Below are positions 12,701-25,200 of a DNA stretch of 64,000 nt, one piece after another. Below the pieces are notes generated by a model. That model was not told the origin of the DNA and searched no databases. It was given only the letters and a program-made list of their open reading frames with translations. Position 1 is the stretch's first letter, and the number at the start of each line of letters is the position of its first letter. Made by a program: the position numbers and the translations under genes. Source of the DNA: Cinclus cinclus (taxonomy: Eukaryota > Chordata > Aves > Passeriformes > Cinclidae); the NCBI RefSeq assembly GCF_963662255.1, contig NC_085056.1, positions 5,143,716-5,207,715 of the forward strand. Reading direction: 5' to 3'.

Positions 12701-15184
12701 ATCCTGTATCATACTGGTTCTTAAAAAAAGTTTATAAAATAAGTGTATATAATACTTAAATATTAAATTGAACCAGACTTTATAAATGTAAAAAAGGAAT
12801 ATGTATCAGCTTTTATTGCCATTGTTTAGCTAATCAAGACCTCTAATGACAATTTGTAAAATAACCTTCTCACTTTTATGGATAAAAGTGGCAGAGCAAA
12901 ATAAAATAGCTTCTGTTTTCCCAGTATCTTTGACATGTAAAAAGCAGGAGATTGCAAAGGTCATGGAAACAGTTAAACCACAGTTTAAGACAGTGGTTTT
13001 GCTCTCCTTATTCTGTTTTTCTAGCCTTGTATTTGCAGTTATTTTTTCAGCTGCTTTGCTTTAGAATTCCTGAGATAAATAATAAGAGGTGTGGTAATAT
13101 CCCTGCTGTTAAAACAGTATCAGCAAATAACCCGTGTGAGCCCAAGCCTTTCCTTGTTGAGAATCCAAATTTCAGAGGGGATGGGAGGTTTCTACAGCTC
13201 TGTTGCTCGCAGCAGCAGTCTGTGCACCTAAAAAGATCCTGTGCCTGAAAGCAAGTCCTTTTTTTTTTTTCCCCCCTTGGGAATCTCTTCAGTTTAAGTA
13301 AAGAAGGCAAAGTGCTCTGATGAACAGCAACTGAAAAAGTAAAAAAGTAATAAATTAAGTACCAGGGTGCTGTGCTTCTCTCAGCAGTGATGGAAGTCAG
13401 TTTTGGAGGTTGCACTGGGGTTTATAAATATCAGTGGACAGACATGGATTTACATAGACTTTTTGATTTTTTTTTTTTTTGCTTTATTTACAGGCTGTCA
13501 AAGTGTAAAAGGGGAAAATAGAGAGTGGTCATTAACAGCAGCAAGCCTAAATAAATTGCTGCCATGCTGTGGGTCAATACTACCTGATTGGTAGATTCCT
13601 GAAAAGGTGGAGAAGAGAAATAAAATCCTGTGATTTGATTGAACTTTTGATTCCAGGCAGATCATGGACTTGTAGACTTCACTACAGACATTTATAGGAT
13701 CGAGATTGTTTTACAGCCTTAGAAAGGTGTGGGGGATGCTTTACCAATCCTTGTGAGAACAAGGTTATTGCTACAAGGAATAAAAGTTTTATTCCAGACT
13801 TGTATGACTAAACAGGATGTGCAGATGAACTTAACCATGTATGAGGCACATCTGGGATGAAAATGGTGGAAGTAATGGATAGAGAAGTGGCAAGCAAGCA
13901 AAGTATTGAATTACCTCAGCAAAAACATGCAGTGCTGATGAAAAAATAAGTTGATCTGTTTTTTTGACTTCCTGCATCTCTCACAGGAGAACAGAGCATT
14001 CAGAAAGAATTTGAGTAAGACTATGAAAGTCTTCAGGCAAGTTCAGGAATGGCTTTCCATGTGGAGCAGCACTTGCCCAGTGCCAGCAATATGGAAAGAT
14101 TGAGTTGGCATTATTTGGTACACAAAATACTGGAGCCAAATGACATGTAGGAGTCAGTAAAATGCTGCAAGTATTGCAATGAACACCTGTGTGTCTCCTA
14201 TGCAGCATCAGTAATATGCCTGGAGAACAAAAGCAGCAATTCTGCAGTGTTCTGTGGCTCTAGTAATCAAGGAATGCCGAAAATTAGAAATTAAAATAAT
14301 TATTAGTTCATTTCCCCCTATAAAGGGATGTTTCCTTTTTTATGTATGTTGGTAATTATCTGGCCTGCAAGGGGAAGAGGTACGGAACAGCAGAGATTTA
14401 AAATAGTGATGAGGAGGCCAGAGCTGGGAGGATGAAACTGTAACTGAGGATTAGCACGACTGAGAGCTATGGTTTAGTACTTTCCAACTCCAAAACATCA
14501 CATAGATATTAACCAATTAATCTTCACAAATGAGCCATGAAAATGATCAGTGGCTTTGTTGAAATCCAAACAGTGAAATCGTGTTTCAGATTTAGCTCTT
14601 AATGTTCCCAATCTTATGGCTTAGACAGGAGAGGGACAGTCTGAGATTTCCAAGAGCTGCTGGCTCCAGGTGAGTATCCAAAACCACCACGATGTTGCCC
14701 AGGGGTGTCTGGCTGGAAGAGCCTTCCAGAGATTTAAAGGAAGCACGAGCTGCCTAGTCTGAAGCATAAGCTGTACAAATTCACTCGTGATATTCCTTTT
14801 AAAGTTCTTTGGTTGTGATTGAGCTAAAGCACATATTTTCAAAAGTTTTTGGGTTTAGTATTCTAGAACATAAGTGATTTGCCACATTTCTTTGAAATTT
14901 GTTCAAACAACTAGCTAGCTTTCCTCCCACTCTCTTCTTTGCAGTAAAGCGACAGGTAAAGGAGAAATGTTTGAAGACTGAAATAATTGTTCCTGTCCGT
15001 GTGGATACTGAGTTGGGTTTTTGTAACACCTCTACTGCTTGTCTTATAAGGCCAGAAATAGAAATACTACACTCTTGAATATTTTCCAGATCTCTTTTAT
15101 TCAATCTCAGGAACATTCTGGGTTTCCCCAGCATTTGAAAAAATATTTTTCAGTTGCGGTGCTATGGCTTTTGTAGCAAATAAC

Positions 15185-15186
<2 letters not shown>
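6790..15186. other. long non-coding stretch with homopolymer tracts
   Basis: No gene is recognisable in this 8.4 kb. The longest open frame (minus strand, 11349-11804, 151 codons) shows no domain and overlaps plus-strand frames of similar quality. Poly-T tracts lie at 7243-7260 (T18), 8941-8954, 12280-12299 (interrupted, followed by C6), 13259-13270 and 13467-13480. A GC-richer patch lies at about 9930-10090. I identify no interspersed repeat with confidence. Confidence 0.5.
7243..7260. repeat. poly-T tract (T18)
   Basis: An uninterrupted run of 18 T. It could be the reverse of an A tail from a minus-strand retrocopy, but the adjacent sequence shows no AATAAA at the right distance and no gene resemblance. 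Slippage is the simpler explanation. Confidence 0.9.

Positions 15187-15216
<30 letters not shown>
15187..15216. repeat. (GT)15 microsatellite
   Basis: Fifteen uninterrupted GT units. The array lies directly upstream of an enhancer-like stretch starting near 15240. Arrays this long and pure are usually polymorphic. Confidence 0.97.
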
Positions 15217-15221
<5 letters not shown>

Positions 15222-15239
15222 ATTCTGGGATTTGCTCTT

Positions 15240-15640
15240 GAAGAAAAATAATTAACACTGGCAGGAGTTTGATTGCATTAATTCACAAAAAGAAACACCC
15301 AAATGATAAATCCATAGCGGGAGAACTGCCCATATGTTACAGATTGGCTTAACATGGATGAGGCATTAAATAAACTAAGTCTGAAAAATAAAAACCAGCT
15401 TATCAGCTTTATTAGCGTTGAACTCTGTGGCTTCCACTGGGGCTGAAACACTTAATTAAAGATGCTCTGGTCTAATTAGGTTGCACATCAAAACTACAAA
15501 TACAAGTTGGATTTTTTAAAGACCTGTCTGAGCTCCAATTCCCAACATTGTGAATATTTATTTTACTCAGTTAGTCTCCACCTAGACCAAATGTTGTTAG
15601 GCTAGCTGACACAAAAATATGGGGATTGGAGTATTTAGAT
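15240..15640. promoter_or_regulatory. candidate conserved non-coding element
   Basis: About 400 bp without simple repeats or recognisable transposon sequence, holding several homeodomain-type cores: TTAATTAA at 15452-15459, TAATTAG at 15473-15479, and ATTAAT or ATTAAA cores near 15277 and 15365. A few CpGs are retained (near 15318 and 15415) in otherwise CpG-depleted DNA. This texture is typical of developmental enhancers that are old and constrained. The call is inference from texture; no alignment was available. Confidence 0.4.
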
Positions 15641-18364
15641 TTCCTGCACTGAATGAGGCTGGCTCAGATCCTGAATGTCTATATATCTGAGGAAGACAAG
15701 CATAGGCGAGGGAGAGAGACGACTTTATTTTGAATTTTAAATCATTATCTGATTCTATTTGACTGGCTTAATTCTATTGGTGACTAGCTCATGAAGAAAT
15801 CCATGGCCTTCATTTGTTTTCCTACCTGTGGGATTGATTCCCCCGTGGGTCCAGTCCAACCTCCATGGAGGTCAGTGGGAAGACTGCCATTGATTTAACA
15901 GGAGATGGTTCAGAATCGATGGGAATGCTGTGTGTCACAATGGGGGTGTGTTCCTTCTTTCTACCATCTCCTGTACTTTAAGAATGGAATTCTCCTGTCA
16001 AACAGGGCAGACCTGTCATACCGTGTCATGTGTTCCCATGATTTCTCTGTAGTCAAGGCTGAGCATGGAAGTCTTTGATTCAGCCCCTCTTTTTCCTGTA
16101 TATAGTTCTTTTTTTTATTGATGCTGGAACTCTGTATACTTGTCAGCCTTTTGCTGCTGTTTCTATACTAGTTTTTGAAAGGTTTTTTTTCTTTAATTTG
16201 TAAATTTGTAATTTTCCTTTATGCAAGTTGCGGCTTCTTCTGACTTCAGTGATTTTGTGTGATCTTTTGTCAGGACAGGAGGTCTGAACTTCACCTCCCA
16301 TCTACCAGCAATAATTTTCATTCCTGGTGATGACATTTGTCAATCCTAAATCACTGTGAACAAAATGCTGCTATTTCTGATGTCTAACCAGATAATTATT
16401 GCTCAGCCAAACACATATTGGCTGGAGACAGGTATGACATGAGAACATTTCTAAACCTTTCTGTTAATGGAAAATGGAAGTCCATACATAGCCTTTCAGA
16501 GTCCGTCAGTGATTTCTGGTCCTGTTTTGGTGGCTCGAAATCTTAAGTGACACTTAGACCTCCCTCAGTGACAGACATGGGAAAGATCAGCAGCATGAGG
16601 CCTGTGGCTCTCCTGAATTTTACTCAGTTTGTGAAGCTTGGATCAATGTGTTGGCAAATGGACACCTAGAAAGAATGGGGTGGCCACAGTGCTAAGCCTG
16701 GCCTCATTTACAGCTGTGAACACAACAATATTTCCCAAATATGATCCCTGTCACATCCTATTGTGGAGGTGTTTTGCTTTTGTACATTCAGTGTTAGCAT
16801 GAATTTTTCTTAGCCTGGGTTTTTTCTGGTCACTATCTGCCTTTTGCAGTTTGCTGCAGCAGGGTTAGTAGCTGGAACAGGATTTTGGAGTCATTTAAAA
16901 CTGTTTTTTGAGAAAGGAGACAGACAATTCTGATTTATTGAGAGTGACTTAGTGCTAAATGGAGTGCAACTCCAGGCTGCCTTGAGCTATTTTGGTTTCA
17001 TTTCCTGCTTTGCTCACTGTGTGTGTGTATCTGTGAGTGCACATCCCTACAAACTCAAATCCCACCCTAGAGCTGAAGAAAGCAGCACAGTCTCCTTGCT
17101 CCAACACTGAGCCACCTAGAGACACCTGAGGGCTCTAAGTGGATGTGATGTCTCAGTGGCCGAGTTACTTTTTAAAATAATTTCTGCTGAACAAACCTGC
17201 AGTAATGACAGATGTCCTCACATTCTGTGCCCTGTAACTGAGAGCAGTTTCAGGATCCGTGTCCCCATTAGTGCCTGACTCAGGACACAAGCACAGCTGC
17301 AGTGTGAGCAGAGGAGAGGTGCATTGCTGCCAGCAGCCATCCTGTGCAGGCACTGCAGAGCATCAGCAGCCTGCCAAGGGCTTACCTGTGTGGCCAGGGG
17401 TCACCACTGCTGCTTTCAAGATCCTCTTTGCTGAGACCACACTCGTGATTTGGTTTTTTTTGCTCACTGGATAGTATAGAATGCCAAGCAGCTGTAATGA
17501 GTGCTGTGATTTGCTGCTTCTCTCAGTGCACTGCTGTCTTCAGGCTCTTGAGAGAGGAAAGGTTTGGTGCATAAATTGTGAGCCATGACAGGGAGTGTGG
17601 CATTGTATTCTTTACTATTGGCATCAGCCATCTCCGAATGGAGTGGCAGCTTTATCAGGGAATATCCAGCATTTTTTTTCAGATGAAGTTAGACATTTAG
17701 GAACAGATGCACCTCTTTCTACTTTCTGAACATACATTTTCTTATGGCACCTTACAGAGCTCATTTTAAACCCTGCTTCAGGGCAAAAATATTTATGGCA
17801 TACTTTAAATAAAACATATTATGTGTTTTGTACAAACATATGTATCATTGTCCCCCTTGCTGGAGCTGATATAATTTCTGACACCAAGTGCTGTGCCTCA
17901 TGCAAAATTCATGACATGTCATTGAATAAGAATGAATGTTCCTTTAAAATACAAGCTTTCCAGCCATGATAACCACTTAGTTTTCAGTTTCAGGAACCAA
18001 AATCCTTCCTTGCTGTGACTGTTTGAGTGAAACACAGTGTCAGTGACTGGCAGCTTCAGAGTCTGGTGGCAGGCTGAGCCTGGTTTTCTCCTGCAGATGT
18101 TTTTTTTACTTCTAAGTCAATGGTATTTGTGGATCTATATTCAACATATTGGTCCCTTAGTGTAGCTGTGGTCAGTGAATGCTTATCTCACTCGTGGATA
18201 TATAAGCATCCCATTGTTAAAAGCTTTCAGTATTGAAACTCTTCATTTTTGATTCTTATTTATAAAGACAGAGGAAAAAAATAGTTCTACCAACAACATA
18301 CATGTGGTAGAAAATTACCATAAAATCATCATGTACTGCTGCAGGATGTTACAGGCATAAATGA
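15641..18364. other. non-coding DNA with one hairpin-repeat remnant
   Basis: No gene is recognisable. A palindromic repeat remnant lies near 15829-15918 and is listed separately. Otherwise composition is mixed with short T runs; open frames are below 72 codons. Confidence 0.5.
15829..15918. repeat. degenerate palindromic interspersed repeat
   Basis: Around a centre near 15865-15885 the sequence reads CCATGGAGGTCAGTGGGAAG and then ACTGCCATTGATTTAACAGG. The outer parts, GATTGATTC and GGTTCAGAATC, are weakly complementary. This matches the general plan of the hairpin repeat at 26199-26262. Divergence is high and the borders are approximate. Confidence 0.4.
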
Positions 18365-18737
18365 AAGACCAAATTAAGGCTGAGGGGAGACACGTTGCAG
18401 TTGCACCTTCCTCGTGAAGGGAAGAGAAGGGGCAGGCACTGATCTCTGCTCTGTAGGACCAGTGACAGGACTGAGAGAATGGTCTGAACTTGTGTCAGAG
18501 GAGGTTTAGGTTGGATGTTAGAAAAAGGCTCTTTCCCCAGTGAGTGCTGGGGCACTGAGCAGGCTCCCCAGGAAATGGTCACGGCCCTAAGGCTGCCAGA
18601 GCTCAAGGGGTGTTTGAACAACGCTCCCAGGGACAGGGTGGCATTGTTGGGGTGTCCGTGCAGGACTAGGAGTTGGACTCCGTGATGTTGTGGGTCCCTT
18701 CCAACTCGGCATATTCTGTGTTTGTGTGATTTTGTGA
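18365..18737 (+). mobile_element. CR1 LINE, 5'-truncated 3' end
   Basis: Chicken repeat 1 (CR1) is the dominant non-LTR retrotransposon of birds and copies itself by target-primed reverse transcription, leaving mostly short 3' ends. Landmarks run in the expected order: AAGGCTGAGGGGAGAC (start of the preserved part), GGAGGTTTAGGTTGGATGTT at about 18502-18521, a run matching the 'gaacaggctgcccagg' landmark at 18554-18572, GTTGGACTCCGTGATGTTGT at 18672-18691, and GGGTCCCTTCCAACTC. It ends in ATTCTGTG-type tail units (18711-18737), the CR1 hallmark. The reverse transcriptase region is missing, so the copy is dead. Divergence looks moderate. Target-site duplications are not expected to be clear for CR1. 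Confidence 0.95.
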
Positions 18738-19559
18738 ATCTGCTTTGTGCTTAGCACTCTGCAAGCAGTACAAGTGGTCCTCAACCTCGAGGATGAGCAA
18801 AATGAGCAATTAAAAAACCCACAAAGTTAGTGAGGAAATAAATGCTTCGTTGAGAGGGTGAAAGTGCCCCAACAACAAAACAAACAGTAAACCCCAGCAT
18901 TTGGAGGGAGAAGAGCTGAGCAGTGCCAGGCACTTCTGGAAAGCTCCTGTGCTGACCTGGGCTCCTCTGCTCACTTCCCCTCTGCTGGGAGGAGATGCTG
19001 AGCACTCTTGTGTCTGTGGAGCCAAGGAGCAGGGTGTAGGAGCTCATTCTGTCAGCTCCTCTGCAGCTTCATCTCTGCTGAAGAACAGGTGCTGGAGTCG
19101 CCCTTAGAGGTGACTTCAAGGCTGCAGAACAACATGATTACATTTTGAGCAGCTCAGCAGGTGATTAAAGCTTAACTTTAAAAAGGAAATATGAGTTAAA
19201 AATTGAAGATTGGAAAGTCAAGACCAGGTTTAAAATAAAAGCACTGTTCTTAGCCTAGCTGTGCCATTCACAGGGTGTTCGTGTGGTGCAATTTGTGGTG
19301 CTTGAAGAGGCCTGGCACATGGATTTCTTGCAGGGAAAGTGGCCGAGGGAGGGGCAGGCTGGTTGGCACAGTGCATGCCAGATGATTTCTAAGGCCCAGT
19401 ACTGTGACAACTGCTGCCCCTTAAAACCACTCTGGGGTGTTGGTGAAACACAGCAAAGCCTGTTGAGTCCTGTTAGCTGTGAGGGCTGGAGAGTGCTCAC
19501 TCTCACATGAGCAGTGACATCATCTCCCTGTGCAGGAATTCCCTGCTCTGACACACCTG
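18738..19559. other. non-coding DNA, nothing recognised
   Basis: Moderately GC-richer than the flanks around 18900-19100 and 19255-19560. Frames of 60-103 codons occur on both strands, but I recognise no protein family, splice pattern or RNA. Confidence 0.5.
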
Positions 19560-19930
19560 GCTCCATCTCCCTGCTATTAAACCGATTAATGCAACAAATG
19601 GCATTTTCTAATAAATACGTGTCACTCTCATGGCTTTAACGGGTCTTTTGATTTGTTTCTCATTTTATGTTGTTTAGACAGACTGATTTAGACAGTTAAA
19701 AATCCACTTAACCATGATACATCGTGGCTGCCTGACAGACAATAACATTGATATATATGACTAGATGAGTCTCTAATTAGATTTTGGCAGTGCTGTCGCA
19801 GTCAGGGAAAGTTTCCACAAGTACTCAATTGAAATATTATTTTATGCAACCTCTTGGAACAAAGGCCATTTTTAATTAAGCAGGTCCCCTCAAAAAGATG
19901 TTAAACTTAATGCCACTTTTTTTAGTGGCC
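19560..19930. promoter_or_regulatory. candidate conserved non-coding element
   Basis: A repeat-free AT-rich stretch with clustered transcription-factor-like cores: CGATTAAT near 19583, a TALE/MEIS-type TGACAG at 19733-19738, TAATTAG at 19774-19780, a SOX/LEF-type AACAAAGG at 19858-19865, and TTAATTAA at 19872-19879. It keeps five CpGs (for example in ATACGTG, AACGGG and ATCGTGG), unusual for this CpG-poor window. It looks like a homeodomain-responsive developmental enhancer. This is inferred from motif texture and not from comparison. Confidence 0.45.
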
Positions 19931-22175
19931 TCTGCCCTTGCAGTGTCTGCCTTCTCAAATACACTCTTTGCAAGCCTGACTTAAAATGCAGTTTTTAAAA
20001 AGTACATAAAGCAGATAGAAGTAGGTTAAAATGATAAGTGAAGCTTGCCCTGGATGTTGTATTGAAAATTAGTTGTAAACATGGAAGAAACCGTCATTTG
20101 AAAAATTGTTATTGTTCTTTATATAGGAAAGAAAAAATGTAGAACCAGGGATTGATTATATGGTTATATAATAATATTAATATTCTGTAAATCTCTTAGC
20201 TTTTATGAACACTTCAAACTAACTATAGAATAGAAGAGACTATTAAGCAAATGGGAAACCTATTTCCAATAACATCTCTCTGAAATACTTCAGGTTGGCT
20301 TCAGAGCTGGAGAGAGGCCTTTCAGAGGTCTCTGGATACCAGTGCAATATAAATGTGAAATAAGCACATAGAGCTATGCTGCAGTTAATGGAAATGCACA
20401 TCATCTGCTGTCCTCCAAACCTGCCCTGGGCTGGGGTTTGGAATCTGCATTGCTTGACTTCACCCTTGCCATGGCTGCTGCACACGGAAGATGTAAAAGG
20501 GATGATCAGGTGTCCCCTTCTGGAGCTGGGCTGTTGGTGAGGTTTCACCATGACTGTAGAGAGCAGAGCACAAGATCTAGAGTGTAACCTGGGAGTATCC
20601 AACTCGCTCACTGGCACACAAGTTAAATAAAAGATTTCCCTATGGATGTTTACAGCTCAGGGGAAGACAAACTAATACATGTACTATTCCTGTATCCTGG
20701 CATTGAATAAATAAGTAAATGTTGAGACATTTCTAATGAAGCTATTGGAGTTGTGTGTGTGTGTGGATCGGTCTATGAAGAAGTAAAGAAAAAAAAAAGA
20801 GTGGAGGAGAATGGTACTGTGGGAAAGGCCAGGATGTTTGGAGTATATTGAATATTGAATGTTTTCAAATTGCATCAATTTTAATGGCAGCAGGACTTTT
20901 TTGGTTTTTTGTTGATCCTATAGAGATGAATCCTCTAATAAGCAAAACAAGGGCTGTTGGACAGTCATTGATGTCTTCAGCAATTTTGTCATTAATTGCA
21001 AGAAGTGCAGAATTTGGCCTGGTTTTCTCTATACATATCACTGAGATCAGTCTGTGCATTTGCCTGTGCAAGAAGGTTAATGTGATAATTTCAAGTGTGA
21101 AGGCAGAATGTGTCACACCAATATCCTGTGTGGGCACGTGGTGCCCTTTAAAGCAGAGTCAGGCTTTGTCTTATTTTCATACAAAAATAATACACATGAA
21201 AATACAACTGGCAATTTCCTGTTCTCACTCCATCTGTATTAATTTCAAAAGTGAATGGCAACTGCAGTATTTGAGAGGACTTGGCCCTCTCCCATGCCAA
21301 TTCTGTACAAAACTGTCTTTTTCCATATATTTTTGAGGTACTGGAGTGTAGCAAACTGAACAAGCAGATTCATTTCTTTGGAGAAATAAGTTCTGTGGAC
21401 CGTGCAACATGGCATGATCCACTGAGCTAAAATACTAAATACCCTAGAGCTGCAAGAGAAAGGTAACTACTTACCTCTGCTCTACCCCTTGGCTTGTGAG
21501 GAAGACTTGGTTCGGATCAGCTTGTAACACCAAGGAAATAGAGGCTTTCCATACATGAGTTTTAAGGGAGAACACTTGGCACCTACTAACTTAGTGCTGT
21601 CATGGTAAGCCTTGCCAGAAAAAAATACACCCTGCAGTGCCGTTTCAGGTGACCATTTCTGGGATGTTTAGCTCATGTTCTAGTTGTCCCTCTCTGTCTC
21701 CTCCTTGAGCCCTAAATTTATTTCCTTTGGTATTTAAGTCCTGTTTCAGGGCAGGATCTTAATTTTCCTCATAACCCCAATTTGCCTTTAACAGTAGATC
21801 TGATATCTTCTCTACTGATGGAAAAGATAAGAGGCTGTTAGCACTGGTATATTTATATTGTGCTAATGGGTTTTAACCCTCTTACTGAGCAATGCTGATG
21901 GTTTAAAATAATGACTAGGCAATAAATTTTTACTGGGACAGGTGTACAAATAGTACCCAAAAGAGAGTGGTGCTCAGGGTCAGTCTATGAAAAGAATGCT
22001 GTCCCAGATTATACTGCAAGATGAAACTGTTTCATATGCTGGTAAATCCTGACGACACATGGTTTTAGCTTGAGCCACCAAGACTTATTTGCTGTCATTA
22101 ACAAGATCCACATGTATCCAATATTCAGATCCATCTGAGTCAGAGTCATCTTGGCTTCTGTTTCAGAACTCTACA
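19931..22175. other. non-coding DNA with one unusually open region
   Basis: No gene is assigned. The region 20848-21336 is open for 162 codons on the plus strand, and 20865-21137 is open for 90 codons on the minus strand. Neither matches a family I know and no flanking splice signals are convincing. See the corresponding finding. The rest is ordinary AT-rich DNA. Confidence 0.45.
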
Positions 22176-22240
22176 TCCAAAGGGAGTGGGAGTGTTCCTA
22201 CCACCCATTGACTCCAGTGGGAACCAAAGCTGCACCTAGG
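22176..22240. repeat. degenerate palindromic interspersed repeat
   Basis: Contains CCCATTGACTCCAGTGGGAA with its own short dyad, flanked by ATCCAAAGGGAG on the left and CCAAAGCTGCACC on the right. The plan resembles the better-preserved copy at 26199-26262. It is short and worn. Confidence 0.35.
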
Positions 22241-25200
22241 AAAATCCTGGTCTTGTACTGTTTGTTACAATCCTCTGCTATTTCCAAAACCTCCATGTGA
22301 CTCCTAGAATTCCTATTGTGGCTGTACCAGATGTGGATAGTGGAAAAACAATTAATGAATCCTGACTTCAGTGCAGGACAGCATAACTAACTTGTTCTGA
22401 CTGATGTCTTACTGTTATTTGGTAGCAATGTTTTTTTCCACAGTGAAGACATTTTTCATAAATACTTTCCTGCTAGAAAATTTTAAAAAACACCAGAAAG
22501 TTTTATTTTACGTTGTTTCTATTTTCAGCTCCACACTTGAGTTATCTTACTCGAAAAAGTCAGATTTTGTTTTCACAGTTTAAAAAATGTCTGCACGAAA
22601 CCGGCTCTGATATTCACACTTCAGCATCTGCTTTCCAATAAATCACACTATTTATTTTTGAATAAATGAATAAAGAATATGTAGCAGAAAGTGGAAAGTA
22701 AATTTAAACCAGATGTAAAAAAATAATGATTTAAAGTATGAGCAGATGGGTAGATCCTTTTGACCTAAGTGGTTCACCTGTTTAAATCACTAACCAAGCT
22801 TCAGTGACATTTCTGTACCTGGATAATACTCTGCTGTCATTTACTAGGTTCGTGCTACGTGAAATTTGAAGAATCCAGGAATATTTGTTTGTTCAACAGA
22901 TAAAGGTTTTGAGTTCTGTAGTCAAATGGGAGCTGTTACAACCTTGCTAATAATAGCTTTCAGTGTGATACAGTCAAAATGTTGTGTGCCCCTGCTGAAG
23001 AGAGCAGTGTCCCTGCAAAGGCTGTGTGCTTCAGTGGTAGTCTTAAACACCTGTACAGCTCACACTTTTCCCCCTCAGGACACCAGGCTTGTGAGATAAT
23101 AAATAGAGCACTTCAGAATGCAATAAAAACTCATCAACTGTCAAAAGCAGGATTCGCCTACCCCATGTTTTAGTGTGGATTTATGCCATCTGATTTGGAG
23201 GAGCAATTAAAAATTCTCAAGGCAGCAGTCAAATAGTTTTATCCTGTACTTAGTTATCACAGTGTCAGAGATAGTCCACCCGTGGAAAAGATGTCAGTCT
23301 GGCAAAATATGTAGTTTACCTCTTGGTAGTGCTTGTATGTCCTTCCAGATATCTTTTCTTTGTTAGCTCTGTTTTTGCTGTACAATTGTGGACATCACAT
23401 GACTAGTGTTTGAGTTGGTTTTAATGTTTTCTTTCTGCTGGTTAAACTGTAGAGAGAAGTGACTGTTCAGTTCAAGGTCTTGGATTTTAAATGAACAGGG
23501 ACCTGTTTCTTCATTCACACCTAAATGACAAACCACAAGCATGCATAAGTAAGGCAGCACAAGGGTCTTTGTCAGCAAATAGGGACATCCTTCAAACTGT
23601 GGCTTTGCTGAGAGTACTTGGCTGTTGCAGAACATTGTCTACTCAGTGATTCAAAACACTTTGCCTCTATTTTGAACTTCTGGGTGTTCCTGTGCACAGA
23701 GGAAATATCACTTTCCAATTTTGAAAATGGGTCTAAAGTAGAGCAGGACCTGGTAAAAGCTGAGTGTCTTTATCACTTCCAGAGGGTATCTATCCCTGCA
23801 GCAGGCTGTGGGTTCATAAGACAGGTGCCAGGATCTGAACACCCTGCAGGGTCCCTCAGTCTCCTTTTCTTGTTTGCCTTTAAGTAAGGTGTGTCTGCAG
23901 TAATTGATGATGAGCAAAACAAATTTGTTCTAAGAAACTTCAGGTGAAAAGACACAGCCAACAAAACAAGAGATGCTTGAAATGAACTTAATCTCCTTAA
24001 TCCTTCTTTCCCATCAAAGACTGATTTTTATTTATTTATGTTTTTTAAATTTTAATTTCAGTAGAAAATTATCTTTAGGAGAGATCAGAAGGAAAAGAAC
24101 AGAAAGGGTATAGGTATTTTTCTCCATGGAGAACTCTTTTGAGATGGACCCAGGGATAAGAAGAAGAAGGAAAAAATCCTGTCCTTAGAGTTGGCAAGTG
24201 TTGCCACCGTGGTGGTCGGTGGATGTTTTCCACATGTGTACGTGAGGGCAGCAAGGATCCTGGAGCTTGTTTTTCTTCTGTGTGCAGCACAGCACGTTGG
24301 CCTAGATTTTATTGCTGTGACCTGAACTCATCTTTGTACCATGGGGGAAATACTTGCAGTGCTTTACAGATCTCAGGGACAGTCTCATTTTCTCAGCACA
24401 GAGCTAATATATCAAGCTAATTTACTGCCGTGGTGTGTTGCAAAGCCTATATAATATTGAGTAAACATTGTTGGCTTATACATTAACTGTAACTAAAACC
24501 CAGTGCAAATTTTATTCTGGCTTCAGGATTTTCCTTGAAGCAGTGACTAAGAAAAGAAGCATAGACTTTTTTTTTTTTAAACTTCTCCCCCCCCCCCCCC
24601 CCCCCACCCCCTTTATTTTTTTGCATTGAGGAAACTTTACTCTTAAACGTGGCAGTTCCCTTAATTCTAGGTCAAGTGGCAGGCATGGTTAGGAGCTCTC
24701 TGTGTGGCTTACTCAATTGACTCTTTTTCTTTGTCAGGATCCCTTAGTGGTGTTTAATGTGGTCTCTTTTTCCTGTGTGGTGTGCAAATATAACTGAATA
24801 AATATAATCTAGATGTCTGTCTGCTTGAAAACTTAGTAGAGCTGCTATGGCTTTCTATGGCTAAGGATTATAATGTTTTGAGTGATTTAAAACAAAGGAA
24901 ACCAAATACTTAGTTCATGGAATTTATGTGGGAATCCTTTTCTGAGGATCATAATGTTCTTTACCATCAGGATTTAATTACAAAGTAAAGCACTTGTGTA
25001 AATGAACATCCTTTATGAGAAAGTCAAGATACCACCAAGATATTATTTTATTTTGCAAAAATCAATGTTTGTCTTTTTATAAGATAAAACCATTAAAATT
25101 TGATTAAATAAATGGTGATAATTTCCTATGGTCCTCAGTGATCCTGATGACTGAGGTTGTATCAGTATATCAGACTTTTTTCCCCCAGTACGTCTTAATT

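Noticed and set aside
15187..15216. GT array as a Z-DNA regulatory element
   Set aside because: An ordinary microsatellite; nothing besides adjacency to a candidate element supports function.
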